Shown: positions 19,438 to 29,459, numbered from the stretch's first letter. The stretch is DNA of 64,000 nt from Bradyrhizobium sp. CB3481 (GCF_029714305.1 NZ_CP121647.1:7708501-7772500); one strand, 5' to 3'. The notes: generated by a model from the sequence alone, not told the origin. Translations and numbers: made by a program.

Positions 19438-20551
19438 GGCGAGCGGGCAGAGCCGCATACTCTTCCTCCACCATCCGCTCCAGCGCAGCCTTTGAGGCGC
19501 GCTGGTCGCTTACCAGCTTCTTCACCATCGCAAGCCGCGTAATGGTCCGCACCAGCGCCGTCGCTATGAGATTGCCTGCTTCCGGTTTCGCGCAGCGCAA
19601 CGACAGATGCGTACCGCCGTTTTCGAGCGGCGTGAGTTCCGCCGTCTGCCTCACGATGGCGCCCATCGGGAGCCGGATGTGCCAGGTGACGTAGTCGAAC
19701 GGCCGCCAGTCGACGATATCGTGCACCGTCGAATCCTTGCCATGGGCGCAATGCTGCGTCGCTCCCAGCCCGATCCGTCCCCCGGCAAGTCCGGTCATCG
19801 TCATGGCGTCGATGCCGTGCTGCCAGCGGATCTTCTTCTCGATGTCGGTGACATAGGCCCAGGCAATCGCCGCCGGCACCGGCAGGTCGCATTCCATCGA
19901 TTCGAAAGCCAGGGGCTCGTCGTGCTGCACCACAACGCGGCGCGTCGTGCGCCATCGCGCAAAGATCGGGGCCAGATCGTAAACGTAACAAACCGTCTCG
20001 CCGAGCTCGCCAAGGCTCTCGACGTGACGGATCGCGGCTGCGAAGAAATCCGGCAGGTCGATGGCGGCTGCCGCCTGCTCCGTCACCAGCGCGTAGGCCT
20101 TGATGCCGGTCGCCGCCGTCACCGAATTCTTCATCAGCCGGTGCAGACGGATCACCTCCGCTCCCTGCAATTCGGTGCGTCCCGCCATCTCCTGCGTGGC
20201 ATAAGTGCCGTGATGCAGGAAGAACTTCAGATCGAGCTGATCCATGTTGCGGCATGCATTGCAGGTGCACGACGTATTCAGGCGCATGGCACCTAGCGTA
20301 TTGGCAAAACTGCAATAGATGCGCTCGATCGCATCGAGCGGAAACTGGCGCTGCGGCAGGTTCGTGTCGGGCAGATAGGCCAGCGCCGCGTCGCCCTGCA
20401 GGTTGGACAGAATGATCGGCGCCTTGATCTCGGCAAAAATGCTCTTGAATAGCGCGTCGAGAATTCCCTGTGCGTGCTCGAGCTCCGAGCGCGTGAGGAA
20501 CATGGTGTAGCCGGTAATATCGGCAATGAGCAGAAAACCGGTTTGCGTCAT
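19409..20551 (-). CDS. DUF2652 (cyclase-like) plus SRPBCC two-domain protein
   Basis: The 380-aa protein opens with [27 protein letters not shown], the start of DUF2652, a family resembling class III nucleotide cyclase folds. This continues to about residue 190. A cysteine cluster, CTCNAC, lies near residue 95. Residues about 215-350 look like an SRPBCC/START ligand pocket ([29 protein letters not shown] ... YVTWHIRLP). A lipid or hydrophobic ligand sensor joined to a cyclase-like domain is plausible, but the function is not known. Its 3' end overlaps the lepA 3' end on the other strand by 29 nt. Confidence 0.75.
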   Translation of the reverse strand: MTQTGFLLIADITGYTMFLTRSELEHAQGILDALFKSIFAEIKAPIILSNLQGDAALAYLPDTNLPQRQFPLDAIERIYCSFANTLGAMRLNTSCTCNACRNMDQLDLKFFLHHGTYATQEMAGRTELQGAEVIRLHRLMKNSVTAATGIKAYALVTEQAAAAIDLPDFFAAAIRHVESLGELGETVCYVYDLAPIFARWRTTRRVVVQHDEPLAFESMECDLPVPAAIAWAYVTDIEKKIRWQHGIDAMTMTGLAGGRIGLGATQHCAHGKDSTVHDIVDWRPFDYVTWHIRLPMGAIVRQTAELTPLENGGTHLSLRCAKPEAGNLIATALVRTITRLAMVKKLVSDQRASKAALERMVEEEYAALPARLSYPPSARQ

Positions 20552-20748
20552 AGCCTGCCCCTTCGGGATCGCGACGCGAAATACGGCTATTTTAGCAGAA
20601 AGTTGCAGCCTATGCGGCCGACAAATGATGCCCCCGGGCTACCCGCGATCCGGGTAAGAGGCATTCCCGTCTACGCCTTGCCCGGCGGCGCCGAATAGGC
20701 CACCATCACCCCGCGCATATAAACAACAGCACACGCGCGAGGAAACGC

Positions 20749-21984
20749 ATGAGCCAATCGTCCGGATCTTCCTACGGCTGGGTCGTGGTCGCGGTCGGCG
20801 CGCTGATGACCTGCGTGGCGTTCGGCTCGATGCTGTCGCTGGCGGTATTTTTGCAGCCGATCTCCGAGGCGATGGGCTGGTCGCGCAGCGGTATCTCGGC
20901 GGCGGCCACGATCGACTTTCTTGCGATGGGCCTGGCGGCGTTTTTCTGGGGCGCGCTGTCCGACCGGTTCGGCACCCGTATCGTCGTACTGTTGGGCACG
21001 ATGCTGCTCGGCGCCGGCCTGATCGGCGCGAGCCAGGCCACCAGCCTGTGGCAGTTCCAGCTCGCGTTCGGGGGATTGATCGGGATCTCGGCCGGCAGTT
21101 TTTACGCGCCGATGGTCGCCGCGGCGAGCGCCTGGATCGAACACCAGCGCAGCCTCGCGGTCGCGCTGGTCTCGGCGGGCATGGGCGTTTCGCCGCTGAC
21201 GGTGGCCCCGTTCGCAAGCTGGCTGATCGCGAACTATGATTGGCGCACGGCGATGCTGATCATCGGCGTCGTCGCGTTGACACTGTTGATCCCGGCCTCC
21301 CTCCTGGTGCGGCAGCCGCCCGCGCCCTCAACGCCCGCCGCAACCAATGGAGCCGACATTCCCGACCGGGAGTGGACCGTTGGCCAGGCCTTGCGGACAC
21401 CGCAATTCATCACGCTGGCGCTGGCCCATTTCGCCTGCTGTGCGGCGCATTCGGGGCCGATCTTCCATCTGGTGAGCTACGCGATGGTCTGCGGCATCGC
21501 GCCGCTCACCGCCGTCACCGTCTACAGCCTCGCCGGATTCTCCGGTCTCGGCGGCCGGCTGGTGCTCGGCGTGCTCGCCGACCGTTTCGGCGCCAAGTAC
21601 GTTCTGGTCGGCGGCCTGTTCGTGCAGGCGCTGGCGATCGCGACCTACCTCGCGGTCGGCCAGCTCGGCGAATTCTACGCGCTGTCGGTCGTCTTCGGCC
21701 TCGCCTATGGCGGCGTGATGCCGCTCTATGCCGTGCTGGTGCGCGAATATTTCGGCGTGCGCATCATGGGCAGCGTGTTCGGCGCGGTCTCGGCCTTCGC
21801 CAGCCTCGGCATGGCGCTCGGCCCGCTCGCCGGCGGATGGGTGTTCGACACCTTCCACGCCTATCGCTGGCTCTATGTCGGCTCGTTCGCGATCGGCCTG
21901 GCCGCCGTTGCGGTGGCGCTGAGCTTTCCCTCCGCCAGGCGGCCGTCGCAACGCTCGCTCGATATCGAGCGGGCGGCGGCGTAA
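20749..21984 (+). CDS. MFS transporter (monocarboxylate/OFA-like)
   Basis: The 411-aa protein has about 12 membrane segments. The loop between helices 2 and 3 has the MFS signature, here GALSDRFGTRIVV, and the second half repeats it as GVLADRFGAKYVLVGG. The start YGWVVVAVGALMTCVAFGSMLSLAVFLQPISEAMGWSRS is typical of monocarboxylate/oxalate-formate type carriers. The substrate is probably a small organic acid. It is followed by an acyl-CoA-dehydrogenase-like gene about 100 nt downstream, so uptake and catabolism may be linked. Confidence 0.88.
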   Translation: MSQSSGSSYGWVVVAVGALMTCVAFGSMLSLAVFLQPISEAMGWSRSGISAAATIDFLAMGLAAFFWGALSDRFGTRIVVLLGTMLLGAGLIGASQATSLWQFQLAFGGLIGISAGSFYAPMVAAASAWIEHQRSLAVALVSAGMGVSPLTVAPFASWLIANYDWRTAMLIIGVVALTLLIPASLLVRQPPAPSTPAATNGADIPDREWTVGQALRTPQFITLALAHFACCAAHSGPIFHLVSYAMVCGIAPLTAVTVYSLAGFSGLGGRLVLGVLADRFGAKYVLVGGLFVQALAIATYLAVGQLGEFYALSVVFGLAYGGVMPLYAVLVREYFGVRIMGSVFGAVSAFASLGMALGPLAGGWVFDTFHAYRWLYVGSFAIGLAAVAVALSFPSARRPSQRSLDIERAAA

Positions 21985-22083
21985 GCGGCCGGCCGTCTCC
22001 GCCGTCTTGATCGACGGCGATGGATGCGTCACCATCGCCGCTAAAGCCAAGAAAAAGCCAAGAACAAGAGAATGCGGGGAAGC

Positions 22084-23256
22084 ATGAACAAGCATCCGGG
22101 CGTCGATCTCGTGGAGCGCGCCCGCGCGCTCGGCCCCCTGATCATGCGCGAGGCCGACGAGATCGAGCGGACGCGGCGGCTGACGCCGGCGGTGACAGAG
22201 GCGCTGATCGAGAACGGGCTCTATCGCGCGCTGCTGCCGAAGCGCTTTGGCGGCGCCGAGGTGCCGCTCGAAACCTTCATGCAGATGCAGGAAGAGATCG
22301 CCAAAGCCGATGCCTCGACCGCCTGGTGCCTTGGCCAGTGCAGCGTCTGCGCCATGACCGCGGCCTATCTCGATCCCGACGCCGCCAACGAGATCTTCAA
22401 CGTCGCGCCCGGCATTCTGGCCTGGGGTGCGATCAACCATGAAGTGCAGGCAGTGCCGGGCGGCTACATGGCCAGCGCGCGCTGGGATTTTGCCTCCGGC
22501 ATGCGGCAGGCGAGCTGGCTCGGTGCCCATGTCCGCGTCGTCGAGGCCGACGGCACGCCGCGGCGCAAGAAGGATGGCACGCCGGAGATCCGCACCATCC
22601 TGTTTCCCATCACCAGCGCCACGCTCCACGACGTCTGGGACGTGATCGGCCTGCGCGGCACCGGCACCGATTCCTATTCGGTCGAGAACCTCTTCATACC
22701 GGAGAAATTTGCCGCCCTGCGCGACGAGCCGGAGGCCCGCCGCGAGGACGGGCCGCTGTACAAGCTCTCCACCAACATGGTGTTCGGCATGGGCTTTGCG
22801 GCGACCTCGCTCGGCGTTGCCCGCGCCACGCTCGACGCGGCGATCGACCTTGCTCGCGCAAAAACCCCGCAGGCGCTGAAGGCGATGCGCGACAACAATG
22901 CCGTGCAGGGCGTGATCGGCCGCACCGAGGCACAATGGCGCGCCACCCGCGCCTATCTCTATGCCACCGCAGGGGAGGTATGGCGCGACCTCTCGCGCGG
23001 CGATGCAATTACGGAAGCCCACCGCATCGCGCTGCGCATGGCAGCGACCTGGACCATCCATCAATCGGCCGCCGTGGTCGATACCGCCTATCGCATGGCC
23101 GGCGCCACCGCCGTGTTCAACGCCAACAAATTCGAGCGCCGTTTCCGCGACATGCACGGCATCGCGCAGCAGATCCAGGGCCGCGATGCGCACTATGAGG
23201 ATGTCGGCAAGGTAATCCTGTCAGGTGATCTGGACTCACCGCCAACCGCGCGGTGA
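22084..23256 (+). CDS. Acyl-CoA dehydrogenase-fold flavoprotein (group D monooxygenase-like)
   Basis: The 390-aa protein has the N-terminal helical, middle beta and C-terminal helical arrangement of acyl-CoA dehydrogenases. The conserved middle segment is LRGTGTDSYSVENLFIPE. The sequence FGGAEVPLETFMQMQEEIAKADASTAWCLGQC and the C-terminus with FERRFRDMHGIAQQIQGRDAHYE resemble flavin-dependent hydroxylases such as HsaA, HpaB-type and DszC more than true dehydrogenases. No catalytic glutamate can be assigned. The start at 22084 has GGGGAAG just upstream; ATG 22072 is the alternative. Co-directional with an MFS carrier, it probably acts on an imported aromatic or acyl compound. Confidence 0.8.
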   Translation: MNKHPGVDLVERARALGPLIMREADEIERTRRLTPAVTEALIENGLYRALLPKRFGGAEVPLETFMQMQEEIAKADASTAWCLGQCSVCAMTAAYLDPDAANEIFNVAPGILAWGAINHEVQAVPGGYMASARWDFASGMRQASWLGAHVRVVEADGTPRRKKDGTPEIRTILFPITSATLHDVWDVIGLRGTGTDSYSVENLFIPEKFAALRDEPEARREDGPLYKLSTNMVFGMGFAATSLGVARATLDAAIDLARAKTPQALKAMRDNNAVQGVIGRTEAQWRATRAYLYATAGEVWRDLSRGDAITEAHRIALRMAATWTIHQSAAVVDTAYRMAGATAVFNANKFERRFRDMHGIAQQIQGRDAHYEDVGKVILSGDLDSPPTAR

Positions 23257-23261
23257 TCGAT

Positions 23262-23281
23262 GGTCCGTATTTCTACGGACC
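23262..23281. other. Hairpin after the flavoprotein gene
   Basis: The 8-bp stem GGTCCGTA / TACGGACC with a 4-nt loop lies 6 nt after the stop. The following bases are GC-rich, with only a short TT stretch about 20 nt on, so termination is uncertain. Confidence 0.4.
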
Positions 23282-23356
23282 CCGCCGGCCGCCCTGTTAT
23301 TAAGTAATCCATGAAATCTCTTGAGGGCCTCGCCTTCGGGAGCTTGCGTAAAACTC

Positions 23357-25324
23357 ATGTTCAAACTTCGTTCGATCGCCGCCCGGCTGATCCTCGCCAT
23401 TTCATTGACGGTCGCCGTCGCCTGCGGCGTCCTTGGAACCTTTTCGATCGTCCAGCAGCGCACGCTGACCCACCTCGCACTCGATCAGCAGCTCAAGCTG
23501 CAATATGACAGCGTGATCGCCGCCATCGACTACGAAGGCCGCGCTGCGCTCGCCGTCTCATCCGTAATCGCCGCCCTGCCCCCGGTCGCCGACGCCATCG
23601 CGAAGACCGACCGCGATGCACTGGGCAAGTTGCTCGGCGACACCTTGGAGCCGATGAAGGCGCAGGGCATCCCGCTGATTTCGTTCTGGCGGGCGCCCGC
23701 GATTTCGATCTACCGCGTCCATGCGCCAAAAGTGTTCGATGACGACGCCTCGGCGCGGCGCTCCACCGTGGTGGAGGCTATCAAGACCGGCAAGACCATC
23801 GTCGGCGTCGAGCCCGGCCGCGAGGCGCTCTCGATCTTCGGCATGACGCCGATTGTGCGCGACGGCAAGACGCTGGCCAATGTCGACGTCGGCGCCGCCT
23901 TCGGCAAGGAATTCGTCGATCGCGCCAAGAAGCGTTTTGGCATCGACCTTGCGGTCTATTCGTACGACGGCAAGGCGTTCAAGAAGCTGTCAGCGACCTA
24001 CAGCGACGAAGCGGTCACGACATCAGACGAGCTGAAGGGCGTGTTCGACGGAAGGCCGTTGCGCCGCGACGCCACCATCAACGGCCGGCCTGCCGCGCTC
24101 TATCTCGGCCAGATCAAGAATTACGCCGGCCAGCCGGTGGGTATTCTCGAGATCATCAAGGATACCACGGAGTATGAAGCGGCGGCGGCGAGCTCGCAGC
24201 GCAACCTGATCCTCGGCACGATCGCCATCCTGTTCGGCGCGGTGATGCTGGCGTTCCTGCTCGGCCGCGGCCTGTCACGGCCGCTGGCGGCGATCACGGT
24301 GGTGATGAACCGCCTTTCCGGCGGCGAGATCGACGTCACGATTCCCGGCCGCGAGCGCCGTGACGAACTCGGCACTATGGCGAGCGCCGTCGACGTGTTC
24401 CGCCGCAGCATGATCGAATCGCGCGATATGCGCGAGGCGCAAGAGGCCACCAAGCAGCAGACCGAGCTCGAGAAGAAGGCCCTGCAGCGCCAGATGGCCG
24501 ATCGTTTTGAAAGCGACGTCAAGAGCGTCGTCGCCGCGGTCGCACAGGCTACGTCAGACATGCAGCGCGTGGCCGGCGAGATCGCGACAAGCGTGAACGG
24601 CACCTCGCAGCGCGCCGCGGCTGCTGCGGCAGCCTCCGACGCGGCATCCGCCAGCGTCAGCGCCGTTGCCGCTGCGACCGAGGAACTGGCGTCGTCAGTG
24701 ACCGAGATCGGCCGCCAGGTCACCCATTCCAGCCAGGTTGCCGACAACGCCGTGGTCAAGGCCGGGCAGACCACCGAAATGGTCGGTAGCCTTGCATCAG
24801 CCGCCGAAAAGATCGGCGACGTGCTTCGCCTGATCGGGGCGATTGCGAGCCAGACCAACCTCTTGGCGCTGAACGCGACCATCGAGGCCGCGCGCGCCGG
24901 CGAGGCCGGCCGCGGCTTTGCCGTCGTCGCTTCCGAGGTCAAGGGACTTGCCAGCCAGACCGCGAAGGCCACCGAGGAGATCGCCGGCCAGGTTGCCGCG
25001 ATTCAATCCGCCACCGGCGACTGCGTGACGGCGATCGGCGGCATCAGCGACACCATCCGCGAGATCAGCGGCATAGCCACCACCATCGCGGCTGCGGTGG
25101 AAGAGCAGGATTCGGCGACGCGTGAAATCGCCCGCAGCGTCCAGCAGGCGGCCACCGGCACCGGCGAGGTCTCGGCAAACGTCACCGGCGCGAGTCAGTC
25201 CGCTGACCAGTCGCGTGCGCTGGCCGAGAACGTCGCAGCGGCCACCGGCCAGCTCAGCCGGCAGGCGGACGCGCTGTATAGAAGTGTCGACACCTTCCTC
25301 GCGGGCCTTCGCGACGCCGCCTAA
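23357..25324 (+). CDS. Methyl-accepting chemotaxis protein with periplasmic sensor
   Basis: The 655-aa inner-membrane receptor has a first helix at about residues 10-33 ([19 protein letters not shown]). A periplasmic region to about 283 contains a Cache-like fold (FRAP-type ligand pocket segment [22 protein letters not shown] and [19 protein letters not shown]). The second helix is at about 286-307, followed by HAMP. The signalling tip is [46 protein letters not shown]. It would signal to CheA/CheW encoded elsewhere. I chose the ATG at 23357 because the first helix follows directly; earlier in-frame starts add an unlikely basic tail. Confidence 0.92.
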   Translation: MFKLRSIAARLILAISLTVAVACGVLGTFSIVQQRTLTHLALDQQLKLQYDSVIAAIDYEGRAALAVSSVIAALPPVADAIAKTDRDALGKLLGDTLEPMKAQGIPLISFWRAPAISIYRVHAPKVFDDDASARRSTVVEAIKTGKTIVGVEPGREALSIFGMTPIVRDGKTLANVDVGAAFGKEFVDRAKKRFGIDLAVYSYDGKAFKKLSATYSDEAVTTSDELKGVFDGRPLRRDATINGRPAALYLGQIKNYAGQPVGILEIIKDTTEYEAAAASSQRNLILGTIAILFGAVMLAFLLGRGLSRPLAAITVVMNRLSGGEIDVTIPGRERRDELGTMASAVDVFRRSMIESRDMREAQEATKQQTELEKKALQRQMADRFESDVKSVVAAVAQATSDMQRVAGEIATSVNGTSQRAAAAAAASDAASASVSAVAAATEELASSVTEIGRQVTHSSQVADNAVVKAGQTTEMVGSLASAAEKIGDVLRLIGAIASQTNLLALNATIEAARAGEAGRGFAVVASEVKGLASQTAKATEEIAGQVAAIQSATGDCVTAIGGISDTIREISGIATTIAAAVEEQDSATREIARSVQQAATGTGEVSANVTGASQSADQSRALAENVAAATGQLSRQADALYRSVDTFLAGLRDAA

Positions 25325-25391
25325 TCGAACGGAACCCCCTCGCCGAGCCTGCGTTGCTCTTCGGTAACCGCAGCAACGAGGGAGATCCAAC

Positions 25392-25790
25392 ATGCCCCGC
25401 GGTGACAAATCGAGCTACACGAACAAGCAGAAGCGCAAGGCCGAGCATATCGAGGAAGGTTACGAGGAGCGCGGTATCGGCGAGAAGGAAGCCGAACGGC
25501 GCGCCTGGGCGACCGTCAACAAGGAGACCGGCGGCGGCAACAAGAGCGGCTCCGGCCGCGGCGTGAAGGACACCAACATCGCAGCGAAAAAGGGCGGCCG
25601 GATCGGCGGCCCGCGCGGCGGCAAGGCCGCGGCGCGGCGGCCCGCAGCGGCGCGATCCCGCTCCGCTAAGAAGGCGGCGGCGACGCGCAAGCGAAAGGCC
25701 GCAGCAAGGTCCAGCGCCCGCAAGACCACGCGATCCGGCACGCGCAAGACGTCTCGCTCGAGCGCCCGCAAGACCGCGCGCCGAAGGTAA
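25392..25790 (+). CDS. Small basic protein with histone H1-like Lys/Arg/Ala tail
   Basis: The 132-aa protein has two halves. Residues 1-65 (MPRGDKSSYTNKQKRKAEHI ... ERRAWATVNKETGGGNKSGSG) match a short conserved protein often labelled plasmid stabilisation protein in rhizobia. Residues 70-132 are almost entirely K, R, A, S, T and P in repeating patterns (AAARRPAAARS, KKAAATRKRK, ARKTTRSG) like eukaryotic H1 and bacterial Hc1/AlgP tails. DNA or RNA binding is the likely property. The ribosome site GAGGGAG lies about 10 nt upstream. No antitoxin or partition partner is adjacent, so the stabilisation label should not be taken as function. Confidence 0.8.
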   Translation: MPRGDKSSYTNKQKRKAEHIEEGYEERGIGEKEAERRAWATVNKETGGGNKSGSGRGVKDTNIAAKKGGRIGGPRGGKAAARRPAAARSRSAKKAAATRKRKAAARSSARKTTRSGTRKTSRSSARKTARRR

Positions 25791-25927
25791 CGTCCCGTTT
25801 CCGCTTCCGCCGGATGGCATCCTGCCTTAGGTTGCGTGTGGCAATCCGGGCAGGATGGGCGGACCTTCAATGGCAATGTCGGCGAAGAAGGCGGCAAGGC
25901 GCATCGCCGCGAAACCGCTAGCCGCCT

Positions 25928-25980
25928 TCACTGCGAGCCACCGGGCACGGGTCGGCGCGACCCGATGGCTCGCAATGACG
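25928..25980. repeat. Palindromic repeat, family A short variant
   Basis: The outer arms TCACTGCGAGCC and GGCTCGCAATGACG match family A, but the inner stem is CCGGGCACGGGTC / GACCCGATGG in place of the usual segment. It lies in the 212-bp gap between the basic-protein gene and the convergent EAL gene. Confidence 0.65.
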
Positions 25981-26002
25981 GCTTGCGAAGGTGGCGCCAG
26001 CT

Positions 26003-27835
26003 TTACGCCACCAACGCCGCACCCGATGGCGTGCTCCAGTTGCCCTGTGTCTTCAACAGGCTCACGATTTCCGCATTGGGCCGCGCCCGGCTGAACAGGA
26101 ACCCCTGTCCCTCGTGACAGCCCTCGCTGCGCAGGCAGTCGACCTCGGCCTCCGTCTCGACGCCTTCCGCCGTGATGGTGACGCCGAGCCCCTTGCCGAG
26201 GCTGATGATCGATCGCACGATCGCCTGCGCGTCCGGATTGGCGGTGAGGTCGCGCACGAAGGACTGGTCAATCTTGATCTTGTCGAACGGAAAGCTACGC
26301 AGATAGCTCAGGCTGGAATAACCGGTGCCGAAATCGTCCATCGAGATGCGAACGCCAAGCGCGCGCAGCGCATGCAGCGTCGCCAGCACTTCGCTACTCT
26401 TTTCCAATAGCAGCGTCTCGGTGATTTCGAGCTCCAGCCGCTTCGCCGGCAGGCCGGACTGCTTCAACGTTTCCAACACCAGCGACAACAGGTTGCCGAC
26501 GCGGAACTGCAGCGGCGACAAATTGACCGCCACGCGGACGTCGTCCGGCCATTGCGCGGCGTCGGTGCAGGCCCGCCGCAGCATCAACCCGCCAACGGCA
26601 TTGATCAGCCCAGTCTCTTCCGCGACGGGAATGAATTCGGCCGGCGAGATCATGCCGCGCTCGGGGTGCGGCCAACGTACCAGCGCCTCGAAGCCGGTGA
26701 TGCGGCCGCTCGAAAGGTCGACCAGCGGCTGGTAGTACGGCCGCAGCGCGTCGCCCCTGATAGCCTCGCGCAATTCGGTTTCGATCTTGCGGCGGGTCTG
26801 GGCCCGCGCATCCATTCCCGCCTCGAAGAACGAGAACGTGCCGCGAGAATCGTTTTTTGCGCGCGAGAGCGCGAGGTCGGCATGCTTGAGGAGTTTTTCG
26901 GATTCATCGCCATCGCCGGGCGATATCGCAATGCCGATGCTGGCCCCGACCACGACGGAATGGCCGTCGATGAGATGGGGATCGCCGATCGCGTCCAGGA
27001 GGCGCCGCGCCAGGAACGCGGCATCCTCGGGCCGTGTCACCCCGCCTTGGACGATAGCGAACTCGTCCGAGTTGAGTCGGGCCAGCGCATCGTCTTCACG
27101 CAGCATCGATTGCAATCGCTTGCCGACGCCGCGCAAAAGCTTGTCGCCGATGCCATGGCCGAGCGTATCGTTGACCGCCTTGAAATGGTCGAGGCCGAGC
27201 ATCAGCACCGCGGCCTTCTCCGCGCTGCGGCGCGAGCGCAAGAGGATGTCGTCCATCTGCTGGCGCAGCAGGTTGCGGTTCGGCAGCCCGGTGAGCGCGT
27301 CATGCTGGGCCATGAAGGTCAGCCGCGCCTCGGCGCGCTTGCGTTCGGTCGTGTCCATCAGCGCCAGCAGTACCGCGGGCCGGTCGCCGTAGACGAGCTG
27401 GCGCGAATAGATCGCCAGATCGATCAGCGCGCCGTCGGCCCTGACATGCTTCCAGGCCCGTGCCGCGCGCTCTTCGCCGGCATGCTCAGTCGCCCATGGC
27501 GGCTCGATGTCGAAGGCCTGCAGATTGCGGATCGTCAGCTTCTCGAATTCGGCGCGGCTGTAACCGTAATGCTCGACCGCGGCGTCGTTGACGGCGAGGA
27601 TACGTTCGTCGCCCAGCGCGCAGACGATCATCGGAACCGGATTGCTGTCGAACAGCAGGCGAAACGACGCCTCGCGCTGCTTCAGCTCGGTGATGTCGGC
27701 TCGCTTGCTCGTAACCTCTTCGGTCGTTTGTCGCCGGTTGATTGACAGTTTCGGAGCGGGCTTTGCTGGCCGGCCTGGGAAGCGGGTCATCGTCGCCTGT
27801 TTCGGCTTACGGCTCGTTCTGGGCTTCTTCGGCAT
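26003..27835 (-). CDS. PAS-GGDEF-EAL c-di-GMP protein with degenerate GGDEF
   Basis: The 610-aa protein has a PAS domain at about 55-170 (FRLLFDSNPVPMIVCALGDERILAVNDAAVEHYGYS). A GGDEF domain at about 175-335 has the active site as ALARLNSDEFAIVQGG, so GGDEF is replaced by NSDEF and cyclase activity is doubtful. An EAL domain at about 345-600 has EALVRW, VNLSPLQF, LEITETLLL and DDFGTGYSSLSYL, so phosphodiesterase residues are present. No membrane helix is seen. It probably lowers c-di-GMP in response to the PAS signal, with the degenerate GGDEF possibly binding GTP as a regulator. The 325-bp upstream gap holds an ATCAC-GT-GTGAT inverted repeat at 27929-27940 and nothing else recognised. Confidence 0.92.
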   Translation of the reverse strand: MPKKPRTSRKPKQATMTRFPGRPAKPAPKLSINRRQTTEEVTSKRADITELKQREASFRLLFDSNPVPMIVCALGDERILAVNDAAVEHYGYSRAEFEKLTIRNLQAFDIEPPWATEHAGEERAARAWKHVRADGALIDLAIYSRQLVYGDRPAVLLALMDTTERKRAEARLTFMAQHDALTGLPNRNLLRQQMDDILLRSRRSAEKAAVLMLGLDHFKAVNDTLGHGIGDKLLRGVGKRLQSMLREDDALARLNSDEFAIVQGGVTRPEDAAFLARRLLDAIGDPHLIDGHSVVVGASIGIAISPGDGDESEKLLKHADLALSRAKNDSRGTFSFFEAGMDARAQTRRKIETELREAIRGDALRPYYQPLVDLSSGRITGFEALVRWPHPERGMISPAEFIPVAEETGLINAVGGLMLRRACTDAAQWPDDVRVAVNLSPLQFRVGNLLSLVLETLKQSGLPAKRLELEITETLLLEKSSEVLATLHALRALGVRISMDDFGTGYSSLSYLRSFPFDKIKIDQSFVRDLTANPDAQAIVRSIISLGKGLGVTITAEGVETEAEVDCLRSEGCHEGQGFLFSRARPNAEIVSLLKTQGNWSTPSGAALVA

Positions 27836-27928
27836 TGCTCCGCTCTACTCGCACTCTGCGTGCAAAGTTTTCGGATAAGTCTCTGAAAAAATGCTTTCTC
27901 TTGTCGATGAAACTGGCCTATCTGCGTA

Positions 27929-27940
27929 ATCACGTGTGAT
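27929..27940. promoter_or_regulatory. Short inverted repeat upstream of the EAL gene
   Basis: ATCAC-GT-GTGAT is a 5+5 inverted repeat about 94 bp upstream of the PAS-GGDEF-EAL start, in a gap with no gene (27836-28160). It could be an operator; no regulator is assigned. Confidence 0.25.
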
Positions 27941-28160
27941 CAGGCAAAAATACAACCACACGCCTTGCGTGTATCGCTGCTGCAAGCGGCAGTCGCAAAT
28001 CGCAAATTCGCGAGCGAAATCGTCACCCCAATATAACGGCCATGCCCCGCTTGTCCCCGCGGTACAAGGAATGCGCGAAACCCCGCGCGTTCGTTTAAAT
28101 GTCTATCGATAATCAGCAGGGTTATTGCACCGTTAAGGCAATCGCGGACACAACGCCAGT

Positions 28161-29348
28161 TCAGCTCAGGGAGGCCGCCGCGGCCCGCGCCTCCGGCACA
28201 ACGTCATGATCGTACAGCCGCCGGCGGAATGCCGCATGGGCCGATATTTCGGCATCGCGCACCCCGAGATCGGCATAGGACGAGTCGTAGCGCATGCCGT
28301 TTTCGCGCGCGCCGCGCTGCACCGCCGCGACCCGCTCGCGCCTCAGTCGCTCATAGGCCAGCAGCGCGGCCGGCACGTTGGCGTGCGAGGTCAGCGACAG
28401 AATGGTTGCCAGCGCCATGCCGTCCTCGATCGACTGGTTGGCCCCCTGGCCGAGATGCGGCAGCATCGGGTGCGCGGCATCGCCGAGCAGCGTCAGCCGG
28501 CCGCGCGTCCAGGCCGGCAGCGGCTCGCGATCGTACAGCGCCCAGCGGAACGTCCTGTCGACCTTGCTCAATAGGGTCCCGATGCGCGAGTCCCAGCCCA
28601 CGAACTCGCGGCGCAGCACGTCGGGATCGCCGGGCGCGGACCAGGATTCCTTCATCTCTGCGTCGGCCGGCACGAAGCCGACATAGTTGATCAGGTCGCC
28701 CGCTCGAACCGGAAAACTGAGAAAGTGTTTTCCCTTGCCCAGCCACATCTGCCAGCGATCGGTCGGCCAGTGCGGAAGGCGCTCACGCGACAGCAAGCCG
28801 CGATAGGCAACGGAGCCGTGAAACACCGGCCGCGACGGCGGCGCTACATACCGTCGGAGCTCGGAGTGGATGCCATCGGCGGCAATGACGATATCGCCCT
28901 CGGCAACAGCGCCGCCCGCGAACGTCACGCGCGCAATCTCGTCGGTCTGCTCGAATCCCGTGGCGCGATGGCCGGTGTGAACCACGGCAGACGGCAATGC
29001 ATTGGCCAGAATATCGACGAGATCCGCGCGATGCATGCCGAACGTCGCGTTCCAGCCCGCCGTATCAGTCACCTGCACCGGCGCGATCGGCGCGCCGTCA
29101 TGGCGGAAATAATGCGACGCCTTGCCCACCCTGGCGCCCCATTTTTCCACCGGAGCCGCAAGACCCAGGCGCTGCAGTTGCCGCACGCTGTTGGGCGTCA
29201 GAAAGACCCCTGCTCCGACCTCACCGAGCGCGGGCGCCTGCTCATGGACGGAAACATTGAAGCCATGCGCGACAAGCGCGTTGGCGGCGAACAATCCACC
29301 TATACCGCCACCAATGATCACAATGTTGAGCTGCGGCCGGGTCATCAT
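28161..29348 (-). CDS. FAD-dependent monooxygenase (salicylate hydroxylase-like)
   Basis: The 395-aa flavoprotein starts near NIVIIGGGIGGLFAANAL, a Rossmann GxGxxG FAD site. It carries the DG motif in VIAADGIHSELRR and the second FAD motif LLGDAAHPMLPHLGQGANQSIEDG. This is the group A (UbiH/PHBH-like) aromatic hydroxylase pattern, closest in feel to salicylate or 3-hydroxybenzoate 6-hydroxylases. It would use NAD(P)H and O2 on an aromatic acid. The start is set at 29348 (or 29345); an upstream in-frame start at 29408 adds residues outside the fold. It is divergent by 111 bp from a TctC-like binding protein, a common pairing for aromatic uptake and degradation. Confidence 0.88.
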   Translation of the reverse strand: MMTRPQLNIVIIGGGIGGLFAANALVAHGFNVSVHEQAPALGEVGAGVFLTPNSVRQLQRLGLAAPVEKWGARVGKASHYFRHDGAPIAPVQVTDTAGWNATFGMHRADLVDILANALPSAVVHTGHRATGFEQTDEIARVTFAGGAVAEGDIVIAADGIHSELRRYVAPPSRPVFHGSVAYRGLLSRERLPHWPTDRWQMWLGKGKHFLSFPVRAGDLINYVGFVPADAEMKESWSAPGDPDVLRREFVGWDSRIGTLLSKVDRTFRWALYDREPLPAWTRGRLTLLGDAAHPMLPHLGQGANQSIEDGMALATILSLTSHANVPAALLAYERLRRERVAAVQRGARENGMRYDSSYADLGVRDAEISAHAAFRRRLYDHDVVPEARAAAASLS

Positions 29349-29459
29349 CACACGCGAAAAATGCTTGGAAGCTCGTGCGTTCAAGCTATCCTCCCTCGCT
29401 GCAAACACAAGTGGCGGGTGCCGATGGCCGGACCGAACGAACGACAGCGGAGGAATTCA

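Noticed and set aside
21328..23193. 621-aa open frame antisense to the MFS and flavoprotein genes
   Set aside because: It spans two well-supported genes on the opposite strand and has shadow-type composition without motifs.
25855..26094. Basic 79-aa frame between the histone-like and EAL genes
   Set aside because: Its second half is translated from a family A repeat and it runs into the EAL gene; no family recognised.
28725..29459. Upstream extension of the TctC-like gene
   Set aside because: This part is antisense to the FAD monooxygenase; the ATG at 29460 has a strong ribosome site and begins a signal peptide.
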